NCBI RefSeq assembly: GCF_030580855.1 | Contig: NZ_JAUQOP010000006.1 | Coordinates: forward strand, 124,001-188,000 | From: Pseudomonas citrullilanati | Lineage (GTDB): Bacteria; Pseudomonadota; Gammaproteobacteria; Pseudomonadales; Pseudomonadaceae | Direction of reading: 5' to 3' | Length of the DNA: 64,000 nt | Part shown: positions 1 to 8,303 of the stretch, one piece after another | Layout: the number at the start of each line of letters is the position of its first letter | Position numbering within the stretch: position 1 is the stretch's first letter | The notes under the pieces: model-generated | Told to the model about the DNA's origin: nothing | The model's database searches: none | The model's input: only the letters and a program-made list of their open reading frames with translations | Program-made: the position numbers and the translations under genes

Positions 1-2
1 CC

Positions 3-1046
3 TTCGTGACGACCTATCTGGACCGGTTTCACGCCGGGCAGCAGCTGTTGATCTGTGGCCATAGCCTGGGCGGCGCCGTCGCCCTGCTGCTTTCTGAAAT
101 GTTGCGTCGCCGGGCAGGCTTCAACTACAACATCCAGCTCTACACCTATGGCGCACCCCGTGCGGCTGATGCCACCTTCACAAAAAACGCCGAGTCCCTC
201 GTGCACCACCGCATGGTCAACCACAACGACCCGATCCCCAGCGTTCCCGGCAGCTGGATGAACACCCGGGCTGGCGTTTATGGCACAGGGGCAGCACTGA
301 CCTTCATCAATGTACCGGTGGGGCTTTCAGTGTTCGTGGCGGGCATCACCCACTGGACAGGCGAGCGCTACGCGCACCATGGCACCTTGCGACATTTCCT
401 GCCGGTGGAATTCGGCCGTCAGGAAAAGTCCTCGATCCTGTGGGCCCCCAGTTGCGACACCATCACCCAGCACGCCGCTTGCGAGGTGGCCCTACAGCAT
501 AAACACGGCTTGCCGGACCGCCCGTCGTTGCTGGCTCAACTGGTCAACACCGGCAATCATTTCATGCTCCCCGGCTATATTCCGGCGTGCTGGGCGACGT
601 TGCGTCGCTGGCAGCAAGCGCTGGCGTCCGGGGACACCCTGGTTACCAAGCGCGAATATGAATGGGTAGCCAACGCATTGGCGCGGATTACCCACCAGCT
701 ACGCGACAAGACCCGTGTGATGGGGCGCGGGGCGCCCAACGGGCGTAGCCACACCGCCATCAACGAGGCGCTTGTCCTGGAGATCGACAAATTACGCAGT
801 ACCCATGCTCGCCTGGCGGCTTTACGTACCGCGTCGGTCAGCGAGAGAGACGTTTATGGCAGCTTGTCGGAGCGACCCGAACAACTGGCACAAGGCTTGG
901 CCCGTTGGCAGGCGCATCCGCAGAATCGACTGGTGGTGCAGTGGGCAGCGACACCGACCGGGAAAGTCGAAAGCGATTGGGCGGACGTGACCCATGGCTA
1001 TGCCATCGGCAAACCCTATGCGCTGGACGTCGATTCGATGATCTGA
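3..1046 (+). CDS. Class 3 lipase family protein, 5' end cut by window
   Basis: This is the C-terminal part of an alpha/beta-hydrolase of the class 3 lipase family. The open frame runs in from the window edge, so the true start lies upstream. About 20 residues in is the nucleophile elbow GHSLGGA, with Ser as nucleophile. It is followed by VNHNDPIPSVP, the usual position of the catalytic Asp, and by YAHHGTLRHF, a plausible catalytic His. After the lipase core come roughly 200 residues of charged, mostly helical-looking sequence with no motif I recognise. Proteins of this shape in Pseudomonas include type VI secretion phospholipase effectors, but no immunity, VgrG or Hcp gene is visible downstream; the next gene is convergent thrB. 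Lipase fold is well supported, effector role is inference. Confidence 0.8.
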   Translation, partial: FVTTYLDRFHAGQQLLICGHSLGGAVALLLSEMLRRRAGFNYNIQLYTYGAPRAADATFTKNAESLVHHRMVNHNDPIPSVPGSWMNTRAGVYGTGAALTFINVPVGLSVFVAGITHWTGERYAHHGTLRHFLPVEFGRQEKSSILWAPSCDTITQHAACEVALQHKHGLPDRPSLLAQLVNTGNHFMLPGYIPACWATLRRWQQALASGDTLVTKREYEWVANALARITHQLRDKTRVMGRGAPNGRSHTAINEALVLEIDKLRSTHARLAALRTASVSERDVYGSLSERPEQLAQGLARWQAHPQNRLVVQWAATPTGKVESDWADVTHGYAIGKPYALDVDSMI

Positions 1047-1111
1047 CCGCAGGCATTCATCGACGGGCCTTGGCTACCCAAGCCCCCGTCGATGACAGCA
1101 GGTCCCCGAAC

Positions 1112-2062
1112 TTACAGGGCAAACGGCAACTTCGTGTGAACAGCCTGCCGCTGGGCCAGGCGCTGCTGGAACTCCATCGGGTCGTGGATCAGCACGTCCT
1201 GCCCGGCGAAGGATTCGGCGGCGATCAAGCGCGACAGCCAGAACCGCACGCAGGCCACGCGCAGCAGGGTCGGCCACAGTTCGGCCTCGGCGGCGGTAAA
1301 CGGCCGCAGTGCCGCATAGGCGCCCAGCAAGGCCCGGGCCCGTGCGCCGTCCAGCACGCCGTCGTCGTTCGAACACCAGTCGTTCAGGGCGATGGCGACG
1401 TCATACAGCATCGGCCCGGAGCAGGCGTTGTAGAAGTCGATCAAGCCGGTCAGGTGCGTGCCTTCGAACATCGCGTTGTCGCGGAACAGGTCGGCGTGGA
1501 TGTTGGCGCGAGGCAGCGCCAGGATGCCGACCTTTTGCCGGGCGATTTCTTCCAGTGCCGCTTCCAGCAGCCCACGGGGCTCGGCGTCGAGGTGCGAGAG
1601 CAGTTTCGCGCCCTCCTCCTGCATCCAGTCCAGGCCGCGATCGGTCTTGCGCTTGATCATGTTGTCGCGGGTGGCCAGGTGCAGGTGCGCCAGCAATTCC
1701 CCGACTTGGGCGCAATGCTGGGCATTGGCCTGCTTGATGTGCTTGCCCGCCAGGCGCGGTTGCAGCAGCGCCGGCTTGCCCGCCAGTTCCCGCAGCGCGA
1801 CGCCATCGGTGGTGCGCAGGGCATACGGCACCGGCAGGTCGGCATCGTGCAGCACGTCGAGCAGTTCGATGAAGAACGGCATTTCCTGCACCGGGCCGCG
1901 CTCGACCAGGGTCAGGACGAACTCGCCCCGCTCCAGGCTGATAAAGAAATTGGTGTTTTCGCTACCGGCGGCGATCCCCTGGAAATCAAGCAGGCGGCCG
2001 AGCCCGTAAGGGGCGAGAAAGGTTTCCAGCTCGGGCCGGGCCAAGGGGGTAAACACAGACAT
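1112..2062 (-). CDS. thrB: Homoserine kinase (ThrB, aminoglycoside-phosphotransferase fold)
   Basis: It phosphorylates homoserine to O-phosphohomoserine in cytoplasmic threonine synthesis. The 316-aa protein is the pseudomonad APH/choline-kinase-like form, not the GHMP-kinase form of enterics. The catalytic loop HADLFRDN lies near residue 187 and LIDFYNA follows as the metal-binding Asp segment. The N-terminus MSVFTPLARPELETFLAPYG matches the family start, so I chose the ATG at 2062 although the frame stays open about 25 codons further upstream. The gene lies just downstream of the DUF2782 gene on the same strand (about 60 bp gap), probably co-transcribed, and is convergent with the lipase gene. 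Confidence 0.93.
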   Translation of the reverse strand: MSVFTPLARPELETFLAPYGLGRLLDFQGIAAGSENTNFFISLERGEFVLTLVERGPVQEMPFFIELLDVLHDADLPVPYALRTTDGVALRELAGKPALLQPRLAGKHIKQANAQHCAQVGELLAHLHLATRDNMIKRKTDRGLDWMQEEGAKLLSHLDAEPRGLLEAALEEIARQKVGILALPRANIHADLFRDNAMFEGTHLTGLIDFYNACSGPMLYDVAIALNDWCSNDDGVLDGARARALLGAYAALRPFTAAEAELWPTLLRVACVRFWLSRLIAAESFAGQDVLIHDPMEFQQRLAQRQAVHTKLPFAL

Positions 2063-2123
2063 GGTTAAAAACTGCTCAGTTCTGGCGCCGCGTGGGCAGC
2101 GGCGTCGATTAAAGTTAGGAAAA

Positions 2124-2414
2124 CTACTTCCACTCAAAGATCTTCCAGGACGGAATCAGCATGTCCGGCTGGTCCGAGCGGATGAAGTTTGCATCTGTCC
2201 CGTCGGCGCGCACCAGGAAATACGGCGGTGCACCTTTGGGCGTGACCTTGATCGCGTACAGGAAGCCGTTCTGGCGGTATTCCTGGATGACTTTGTCCCC
2301 TTCCGTGCGGATCGTGACTTCCGGCTCAGGCGTCGGGGCATCGTCCGCGGCCATGACGGCCAATGGAACGGTTGCAAACAAGCCAGCCAGTAACAGGCGA
2401 TTGAGTGTGCGCAT
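2124..2414 (-). CDS. DUF2782 family small secreted protein
   Basis: A 96-aa protein with a clear Sec signal peptide (about residues 1-22, ending near VMAA) followed by an acidic stretch and a compact beta-rich domain (EVTIRTEGDKVIQEYRQNG, then YFLVRADG). This is the DUF2782 pattern found next to polA and thrB in pseudomonads; no function is known. It is predicted to be periplasmic. It is transcribed divergently from polA, leaving about 75 bp for both promoters, and probably leads a DUF2782-thrB operon. Confidence 0.85.
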   Translation of the reverse strand: MRTLNRLLLAGLFATVPLAVMAADDAPTPEPEVTIRTEGDKVIQEYRQNGFLYAIKVTPKGAPPYFLVRADGTDANFIRSDQPDMLIPSWKIFEWK

Positions 2415-2488
2415 GATAACCTTGTCCCTTTGTCGTCAACGGTCCCGCTATTCTAGCCCCGGACCCACCGAAAAGGTTGATCGTACTC

Positions 2489-5257
2489 ATGAGCCAAGCC
2501 CCCCTCGTCCTGGTGGACGGTTCTTCTTACCTGTACCGCGCCTTCCACGCGCTGCCACCGCTCACCACCTCCAAAGGCCTGCCGACCGGTGCGGTCAAGG
2601 GCGTGCTGAACATGCTCAAGAGCCTGCGCAAGCAGTATCCGGACAGCCCGTTCGCCGTGGTGTTCGACGCCAAGGGCGGGACTTTTCGCGATGCGCTGTA
2701 CGCCGAATACAAGGCCAACCGCCCAAGCATGCCCGATGACATGCGCGTGCAGATCGAACCGCTGCACGCCAGCGTCAAGGCCCTGGGCTTCCCGCTGCTG
2801 TGCGTGGACAACGTCGAGGCCGATGATGTGATCGGCACCCTGGCCCGCAGCAGCGCGGCGGCCGACCGTCCGGTGGTGATCTCCACTGGCGACAAGGACA
2901 TGGCGCAACTGGTCGACGGGCACATTACCTTGGTCAATACGATGACCGGTAGTGCGTTGGACGTGGCTGGCGTTAAGGAGAAATTTGGCGTCGCTCCGGA
3001 GCAGATCATCGATTACCTGGCGTTGATGGGCGATTCGTCCGACAACATCCCCGGCGTTCCGGGTATCGGGCCGAAAACCGCGTCCGGCCTGCTGGTGGGC
3101 GTCAACGGTGGCCTGACCGAGCTGTACGCGCAGCTGGACATCGTCGCCACCTTGCCGATCCGTGGCGCCAAGACCCTGGCCGCCAAGCTGGAGGAGCACA
3201 AGGAAATGGCCTTCCTGTCCTACGAGCTGGCGACCATCAAGACCGATGTGCCGCTGGACGTCGGCCTCGACGACCTGAAGATGGGCGAGCCGGACCACGA
3301 GCAGCTCGCCGAGCTCTACACGCTGCTGGAGTTCAAGAGCTGGTTCGAGGAAAACCAGCGTGACGCCAAGCGCGCCGGCCAGGAGATCGTCGAAGTCAAC
3401 GACGAACAACCCGGCGCTGCCGAGGCCAAGTACGAGGTCATCCTCGAACAGGCGCAATTCGAGGCGTTGCTCGACAAGCTGAACAAGGCGCCGCTGTTCG
3501 CGTTCGTCACCGAAACCAACGGCGGCGATGCCCAGCATTCGCAGCTGGTCGGCCTATCGTTCGCCGTGGCCCCGTTTGAAGCCGCCTACATTCCGTTGAC
3601 CCATTCCTACATGGGCGTGCCGGAGCAGTTGGACCGCGACACCGTGCTCAAGGCTCTCAAGCCGCTGCTGGAAAACCCGGACAAGCTCAAGGTCGGCCAA
3701 CACGCCAAGTTCGAAACCAACATCCTGGCCAACTGCGCCATCGGCGGGGACCAGGACAACGGCATCTTCGTCCAGGGCATCGCCTTCGACACCATGCTCG
3801 AATCCTACGTGCTGGATTCCACGGCTACCCGTCACGACATGGACAGCCTGGCGCTCAAGTACCTGGGCCAGAGCAAGACCGATTTCCAGGACATCGCGGG
3901 CAAGGGCGTCAAGCAACTGAGCTTCGACCAGATCGCCCTGGAGCTGGCCGGCCCATACGCCGCCGAAGGTGCTGATGTGACCTTCCGCCTGCACCAGGCC
4001 TTGCAGGAAAAACTCGCCGCCACGCCGAGCCTGGGCAAGGTGTTGAACGAAATCGAAATGCCGCTGATGCCGGTCCTGGCACGCATCGAGCGCCAGGGTG
4101 CGTTGGTGGATGCCAACCTGCTGGGCGTGCAGAGCGTCGAGTTGGGCGAGAAGCTGGTGGCCCTGGAGCGTGAGGCGTTTGCCATCGCCGGCGAGGAATT
4201 CAACCTTGGTTCGCCGAAGCAATTGGGCGTGATTCTGTACGAAAAGCTCGGCTTGCCGGTGCTCAGCAAAACCGCCAAGGGCCAGGCGTCCACCGCCGAG
4301 GCGGTGCTCGCCGAACTGGCCGAGCAGGATTACCCGCTGCCCAAGGTGCTGATGCAATACCGTTCGTTGAGCAAGCTCAAGAGCACCTACACTGACCGCC
4401 TGCCGGAGCAGATCAACAGCCGCACGGGGCGCGTCCATACCAACTATCAGCAAGCCGTCGCCGCGACCGGGCGCCTGTCGTCCATCGACCCGAACCTGCA
4501 GAACATTCCGATCCGCACCGCCGAAGGCCGCCGGATTCGCCAGGCGTTCGTCGCACCCAAAGGCTACAAGCTGCTGGCGGCGGACTATTCGCAGATCGAA
4601 CTACGGATCATGGCGCACCTGGCCAAGGACGAAGGCCTGCTCCACGCGTTCCGCAATGACCTGGATGTGCACCGGGCCACGGCCGCCGAGGTGTTCGGCG
4701 TCGAGCTGGACGCTGTCAGCCACGACCAGCGTCGCAGCGCCAAGGCGATCAACTTCGGCTTGATCTACGGCATGAGCGCGTTCGGTCTTGCCAAACAGAT
4801 CGGCGTCGACCGCAAGCAGTCCCAGGCCTACATCGACCGCTACTTCGCCCGCTACCCCGGGGTGCTGCAATACATGGAGCGCACCCGTACCCAGGCCGCC
4901 GAGCAAGGTTTCGTCGAAACCATTTTCGGTCGCCGGTTGTACCTGCCGGACATCAATGCCAAGAACCCCGCCCTGCGCAAAGGCGCCGAGCGCACGGCGA
5001 TCAACGCGCCGATGCAAGGCACCGCCGCCGATATCATCAAGAAAGCCATGGTGGCCGTGGACCGCTGGTTGTCGACTTCAGGGCTGGATGCCCGGGTCAT
5101 CCTGCAGGTGCACGATGAATTGGTCCTGGAAGTGCGTGAAGACCTGGTCGACCAGGTCAGCACGGACATCCGCCAGCACATGAGCGCCGCTGCCACGCTG
5201 GATGTGCCGCTGCTGGTGGAAGTGGGCGTGGGTAACAATTGGGATGAGGCCCACTGA
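2489..5257 (+). CDS. polA: DNA polymerase I (PolA), proofreading site degenerate
   Basis: Repair and Okazaki-fragment-processing polymerase, 922 aa from the ATG at 2489 (MSQAPLVLVDGSS). A TTG four codons upstream is less likely. The N-terminal 5' nuclease domain (about 1-290) is intact with its acidic residues (VEADDVIG, STGDKDMAQL, GDSSDNIPG). The polymerase domain has motif A DYSQIELR, the O-helix KAINFGLIYG and motif C VHDELV. The central 3'-5' exonuclease domain is unusual. The E. coli D355 position is Val340 (FVTETN, GTC codon), the D424 position is Glu409 (KFETNIL) and the D501 position is Gly494 (YAAEGADVT); only the E357 equivalent (Glu342) remains. Proofreading is therefore probably lost, while nick translation and polymerisation should remain. 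Identification is certain; loss of exonuclease is inferred from alignment by eye. Confidence 0.98.
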   Translation: MSQAPLVLVDGSSYLYRAFHALPPLTTSKGLPTGAVKGVLNMLKSLRKQYPDSPFAVVFDAKGGTFRDALYAEYKANRPSMPDDMRVQIEPLHASVKALGFPLLCVDNVEADDVIGTLARSSAAADRPVVISTGDKDMAQLVDGHITLVNTMTGSALDVAGVKEKFGVAPEQIIDYLALMGDSSDNIPGVPGIGPKTASGLLVGVNGGLTELYAQLDIVATLPIRGAKTLAAKLEEHKEMAFLSYELATIKTDVPLDVGLDDLKMGEPDHEQLAELYTLLEFKSWFEENQRDAKRAGQEIVEVNDEQPGAAEAKYEVILEQAQFEALLDKLNKAPLFAFVTETNGGDAQHSQLVGLSFAVAPFEAAYIPLTHSYMGVPEQLDRDTVLKALKPLLENPDKLKVGQHAKFETNILANCAIGGDQDNGIFVQGIAFDTMLESYVLDSTATRHDMDSLALKYLGQSKTDFQDIAGKGVKQLSFDQIALELAGPYAAEGADVTFRLHQALQEKLAATPSLGKVLNEIEMPLMPVLARIERQGALVDANLLGVQSVELGEKLVALEREAFAIAGEEFNLGSPKQLGVILYEKLGLPVLSKTAKGQASTAEAVLAELAEQDYPLPKVLMQYRSLSKLKSTYTDRLPEQINSRTGRVHTNYQQAVAATGRLSSIDPNLQNIPIRTAEGRRIRQAFVAPKGYKLLAADYSQIELRIMAHLAKDEGLLHAFRNDLDVHRATAAEVFGVELDAVSHDQRRSAKAINFGLIYGMSAFGLAKQIGVDRKQSQAYIDRYFARYPGVLQYMERTRTQAAEQGFVETIFGRRLYLPDINAKNPALRKGAERTAINAPMQGTAADIIKKAMVAVDRWLSTSGLDARVILQVHDELVLEVREDLVDQVSTDIRQHMSAAATLDVPLLVEVGVGNNWDEAH

Positions 5258-5281
5258 GGCATTGCCGGATAAGTGCGCGGA

Positions 5282-5418
5282 CTTGTGGCGAGGGGATTTA
5301 TCCCCGCTGGGTCGCGGAGCGGCCCCAAGACCTGTCATCCAGGTGCGTCAGGTTGATCTTATCCAGCCTTGTTGGGGCTGCTTTGCAGCCCAGCGGGGAT
5401 AAATCCCCTCGCCACAAG
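5282..5418. repeat. REP doublet (GTGGCGAGGGGATTTATCCCCGC class)
   Basis: Two inverted copies of the element GTGGCGAGGGGATTTATCCC face each other around a short spacer, ending in CCCTCGCCACAAG. Each copy is itself palindromic around GGGGATTTATCCCC. It sits just after polA. The same class recurs at about 35178-35307, and the sequence differs from the GTGGGAGC class found elsewhere in the window. Confidence 0.9.
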
Positions 5419-5483
5419 GACTTCAGTGTCCTATAGGTAGGAAAGTGCTGGAAATTCCCTACGGATATTTCCAAAAATAATCT

Positions 5484-5511
5484 GAACTAAACCCGTGAAT
5501 TGGCACTCAGA
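5484..5511 (+). promoter_or_regulatory. AlgU (sigma-22)-type promoter of the ErsA-like sRNA
   Basis: GAACTA at 5484-5489, a 17-bp spacer, then TCAGA at 5507-5511. This is close to the AlgU consensus GAACTT-N16/17-TCTGA. It places the start near 5518, giving a transcript of about 131 nt to the terminator. In P. aeruginosa, ErsA is transcribed from an AlgU promoter at the same locus. Confidence 0.75.
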
Positions 5512-5517
5512 GATTTT

Positions 5518-5648
5518 GAATGGCTGGTGAAGCCCTTCAATGCTCCTATGTTGTGTTAAGTGTTGGCAGATATCTGGACCCCGCCCTAGCGGTCCGGAAC
5601 TTGGACCCCGAACTTCCCCCTCCCCATACGAAGTCCGGGGTTTTTTTT
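5518..5648 (+). ncRNA. ersA: ErsA-like small RNA in the polA-engB interval
   Basis: This non-coding interval between polA and convergent engB is where pseudomonads encode ErsA, an envelope-stress sRNA about 132 nt long that base-pairs with targets such as algC mRNA. An AlgU-type promoter stands upstream. Predicted structure: a hairpin GGACCCCGCCCTAGCGGTCC (5577-5596), then the 3' terminator, whose loop is strongly C-rich (CCCCCTCCCC), a plausible seed for G-rich ribosome-binding sites. The 5' end is estimated from promoter spacing. The call rests on position, promoter, length and terminator and not on a sequence search. Confidence 0.78.
5603..5648 (+). terminator. Rho-independent terminator of the ErsA-like RNA
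   Basis: ACCCCGAACTT (5605-5615) pairs with AAGTCCGGGGT (5631-5641) with one mismatch, followed by a run of eight T. The hairpin loop is C-rich. Confidence 0.88.
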
Positions 5649-5663
5649 GCCTGCGATTCGGCT

Positions 5664-6305
5664 TTATTCCGCCGCTTCGCTGCCCTTGTCCGCCAACGCC
5701 ATCCAATCGGCCAGCACGGTGTAGGCCTCTTCCAGGCCCATGCGCTTGGGGGCCGAGAACAATTGGATGGTGACGGCATCGCCCCAGCCCTTGCGAATCT
5801 CGGACTGCACCTTGAGCAAGGTGTTCTTGGCCGCGCCGTAGGTGAGCTTGTCCGCCTTGGTCAGCAGGATGTGCATCGGCATGCCGCTGGCGACGGCCCA
5901 GTCGAGCATCAGCAGGTCGAAGTCGGTCATCGGATGGCGGATGTCCATCATCAGAATCAGGCCCTTCAGGCTCTCGCGACTGCCCAGGTAGGCTTCCAGG
6001 TGGCGTTGCCAGTGTTGCTTGAGCGGGATCGGCACCTTGGCGTAGCCGTAGCCGGGCAGGTCGACCAAACGGCGTTCATCGTCTAGCTTGAAGAAGTTCA
6101 AGAGCTGCGTGCGGCCGGGGGTTTTCGAGGTGCGTGCCAGGCTCGCATGGGTCAGGGTGTTCAGCGCGCTGGATTTGCCGGCGTTGGAACGCCCGGCAAA
6201 CGCCACTTCGAAACCTTCGTCGTCAGGGCACTGATCGACTTTGGCGGCGCTGAGCATGAAGGTGGACTGTTGGCACAGGCCGAGGATGGGGTTCTTCAGT
6301 TGCAT
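5664..6305 (-). CDS. engB: Ribosome biogenesis GTPase EngB (YsxC/YihA)
   Basis: Essential GTPase for assembly of the 50S subunit. The 213-aa protein begins [11 protein letters not shown] at the ATG at 6305; the open frame extends 42 codons further but without family similarity. Motifs in order: G1 GRSNAGKS (38-45), G2 region KTPGRTQ, G3 DLPGYGYA, G4 TKADK. Length and motifs are normal for the family. It converges on the ErsA-like RNA and is divergent from the cytochrome c5 gene. Confidence 0.96.
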   Translation of the reverse strand: MQLKNPILGLCQQSTFMLSAAKVDQCPDDEGFEVAFAGRSNAGKSSALNTLTHASLARTSKTPGRTQLLNFFKLDDERRLVDLPGYGYAKVPIPLKQHWQRHLEAYLGSRESLKGLILMMDIRHPMTDFDLLMLDWAVASGMPMHILLTKADKLTYGAAKNTLLKVQSEIRKGWGDAVTIQLFSAPKRMGLEEAYTVLADWMALADKGSEAAE

Positions 6306-6496
6306 GGGATTTCCGATGTGAGCGGCGTCGGGAATGGACGCGGCAAGCTGTGTCGTTTCCGTTTCAGTGACGCCAGTATATAATGCCGCAGATTTTGTGT
6401 GCGCTTTGTCCCAGCGTAGGATGAAGCTCACGGGAGCGACCGACCGAAATTGCGCACTAGAACGCAGCTCGCTCCCAACCCTGAAAAGGTCGTTTT

Positions 6497-6787
6497 ATGA
6501 CGAAATGGCTGCTAGCTGCCGGTGTCTTGATGCCGCTTTACAGCGCTCAGGCTACACAGGATCCGGAAGCTGTGTACAACCGTGTTTGTGGTGCCTGTCA
6601 TTCCGGCCAACTCCCCACAGCGCCTCGCAAGGGCGACCAGGAAGCTTGGACGCCGAGGTTGGCGAAAGGTATGGAGACGCTGGTGCAACACGTGACCCAG
6701 GGTTTCAAGGCGATGCCGCCGCGTGGTTTGTGCATGGACTGCAGTGCCGAGGATTACCGAGCAATCATCCAGTTGATGAGCGAGTGA
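6497..6787 (+). CDS. Cytochrome c5 family monohaem protein
   Basis: A periplasmic c-type cytochrome of 96 aa. It has a signal peptide (about 1-19, ending AQA), the haem-binding motif CGACH at 31-35, and near the C-terminus MPPRGLCMDCS, where Met is the probable sixth haem ligand and the two Cys form the disulfide typical of cytochrome c5. It probably carries electrons in the periplasm. It is 46 bp upstream of the cytochrome c4 gene on the same strand, so the two are probably co-expressed. Confidence 0.92.
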   Translation: MTKWLLAAGVLMPLYSAQATQDPEAVYNRVCGACHSGQLPTAPRKGDQEAWTPRLAKGMETLVQHVTQGFKAMPPRGLCMDCSAEDYRAIIQLMSE

Positions 6788-6833
6788 TCCCGGTCCATAA
6801 CTCTTTAACCCTTAGCCGTAGTTGGATTAGCTG

Positions 6834-7445
6834 ATGAACAAACTGATCGTGAGTCTGCTGTTGACCTTGGGGATGACCGGTGTAGCCCACGCCGCTGGCG
6901 ATGCCGCTGCCGGTCAGGCGAAAGCGGCGGTATGCGGGGCCTGCCATGGTCCAGATGGCAATAGCATGGCGCCCAACTTTCCGAAACTGGCGGGCCAGGG
7001 CGAGCGTTACCTGAACAAGCAACTGCACGACATCAAGTCCGGCAAGCGCACGGTGCTGGAGATGACCGGCCTGCTGACCAACCTGAGCGACCAGGACCTG
7101 GCGGACATCGCGGCCTATTTCGCCAGCCAGAAAGGCAGCGTCGGCGCGGCGGATCCAAAACTCGTGGCCCGTGGCGAGAAGCTGTTCCGCGGCGGCGACC
7201 TGGAAAAAGGCCTGCCAGCCTGCACCGGCTGCCATTCGCCTAACGGTGCCGGCAACGCCGCTGCCGGTTTCCCACACCTGGGTGGCCAGCATGCCCAGTA
7301 CGTTGCCAAGCAGCTGACCGATTTCCGCAAGGAAGAAGGCGGTCGCGCCAACGACGGCGACGCGATGACCATGCGCACCATCGCGCGCAAGCTCAGCGAC
7401 GAAGATATCGCGGCTGTCGCCAGTTATATCCAGGGCCTGCACTGA
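6834..7445 (+). CDS. Cytochrome c4 (dihaem)
   Basis: A 203-aa periplasmic dihaem cytochrome with a signal peptide cleaved near AHA (19-20). Two homologous halves each carry one haem site: CGACH at 34-38 and CTGCH at 130-134. This is the classical c4 layout. In pseudomonads c4 carries electrons to terminal oxidases of the cbb3 type. A rho-independent terminator follows at about 7522. Confidence 0.95.
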   Translation: MNKLIVSLLLTLGMTGVAHAAGDAAAGQAKAAVCGACHGPDGNSMAPNFPKLAGQGERYLNKQLHDIKSGKRTVLEMTGLLTNLSDQDLADIAAYFASQKGSVGAADPKLVARGEKLFRGGDLEKGLPACTGCHSPNGAGNAAAGFPHLGGQHAQYVAKQLTDFRKEEGGRANDGDAMTMRTIARKLSDEDIAAVASYIQGLH

Positions 7446-7521
7446 GGTCCTCGGGCAACGTTACGGGGGGTGTACACTGCTTGTAACGTTAACGCTCGAT
7501 TAATCTGTCGATGCAAGCATC

Positions 7522-7549
7522 AAAAGGGTGGCCTTGGCCGCCCTTTTTT
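7522..7549 (+). terminator. Terminator after cytochrome c4
   Basis: AAAGGGTGGCC and GGCCGCCCTTT form an 11-bp stem (one G-U pair) followed by T6. It ends the cytochrome unit ahead of dsbA. Confidence 0.85.
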
Positions 7550-7643
7550 GTGGCCGCTGCCGTTACACTAGCGAAACTGAACCCGCCAAGGTCTGTCTGA
7601 AAAACACACCTCGCGAGGCCCCCCTATTGTCCAGGAGTAAAGC

Positions 7644-8288
7644 ATGCGTAATCTGATCACCAGCGCCGCGCTCGTCGTCGCCAGCCTGTTCGGCATGGCT
7701 GCCCAAGCCACTGCCGACGAGGCGAAGGCCCCCTACGTTGAATTGACCAACCCGGTTCCGGTGTCTGCGCCTGGCAAGATCGAAGTGGTGGAGCTGTTCT
7801 GGTACGGCTGCCCGCATTGCTACGCGTTCGAGCCCGTCATCAACCCTTGGGTCGAGAAGCTGCCCAAGGACGTCAACTTCGTCCGCATCCCCGCCATGTT
7901 CGGCGGCCCGTGGGACGCCCACGGCCAGATGTTCCTGACCCTCGAAGCCATGGGCGTCGAGCACCAAGTCCACGCGGCGGTTTTCAACGCGATCCAGAAA
8001 GAACACAAGAAGCTCACCGACAAGGACGACATGGCCGACTTCCTGGCGACCCAAGGCGTCGACAAGGACAAGTTCCTGGCGACCTTCGACTCCTTCGCCG
8101 TCAAGGGCCAGATCGTCAAGGCCAAGGAACTGGCCAAGAAGTACCAGATCACCGGCGTACCGACCATGGTCGTCAACGGCAAGTATCGCTTCGACATCGG
8201 TTCCGCCGGCGGTGCGGAGCAAGCCCTGCAACTGGCCGACCAGTTGATCGCCAAGGAGCGGGCGACGACCAAGGCGGCGCACAACTAA
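7644..8288 (+). CDS. dsbA: Thiol:disulfide interchange protein DsbA
   Basis: Periplasmic oxidant that introduces disulfides into exported proteins. It is 214 aa, with a signal peptide ending about AQATA (residue 24) and the active site CPHC at 56-59 within FWYGCPHCYAFEP. The cis-Pro loop TGVPTMVV is near residue 171. The start at 7644 follows a good Shine-Dalgarno (AGGAG). The nuclease-fold gene begins 15 bp downstream, suggesting co-transcription. DsbA matters for secreted virulence and cell-envelope proteins and fits the envelope theme of the region. Confidence 0.96.
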   Translation: MRNLITSAALVVASLFGMAAQATADEAKAPYVELTNPVPVSAPGKIEVVELFWYGCPHCYAFEPVINPWVEKLPKDVNFVRIPAMFGGPWDAHGQMFLTLEAMGVEHQVHAAVFNAIQKEHKKLTDKDDMADFLATQGVDKDKFLATFDSFAVKGQIVKAKELAKKYQITGVPTMVVNGKYRFDIGSAGGAEQALQLADQLIAKERATTKAAHN

Positions 8289-8303
8289 GCGCGGCCCACG
8301 CCC

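Noticed and set aside
905..2068. Long open frame antisense to thrB
   Set aside because: It lies entirely over the well-supported homoserine kinase gene, has no family-like content and reflects high-GC third-position bias. The same applies to long frames antisense to polA, dsbA, the GGDEF gene, kinB, gltP, CitM, prlC and aspA.
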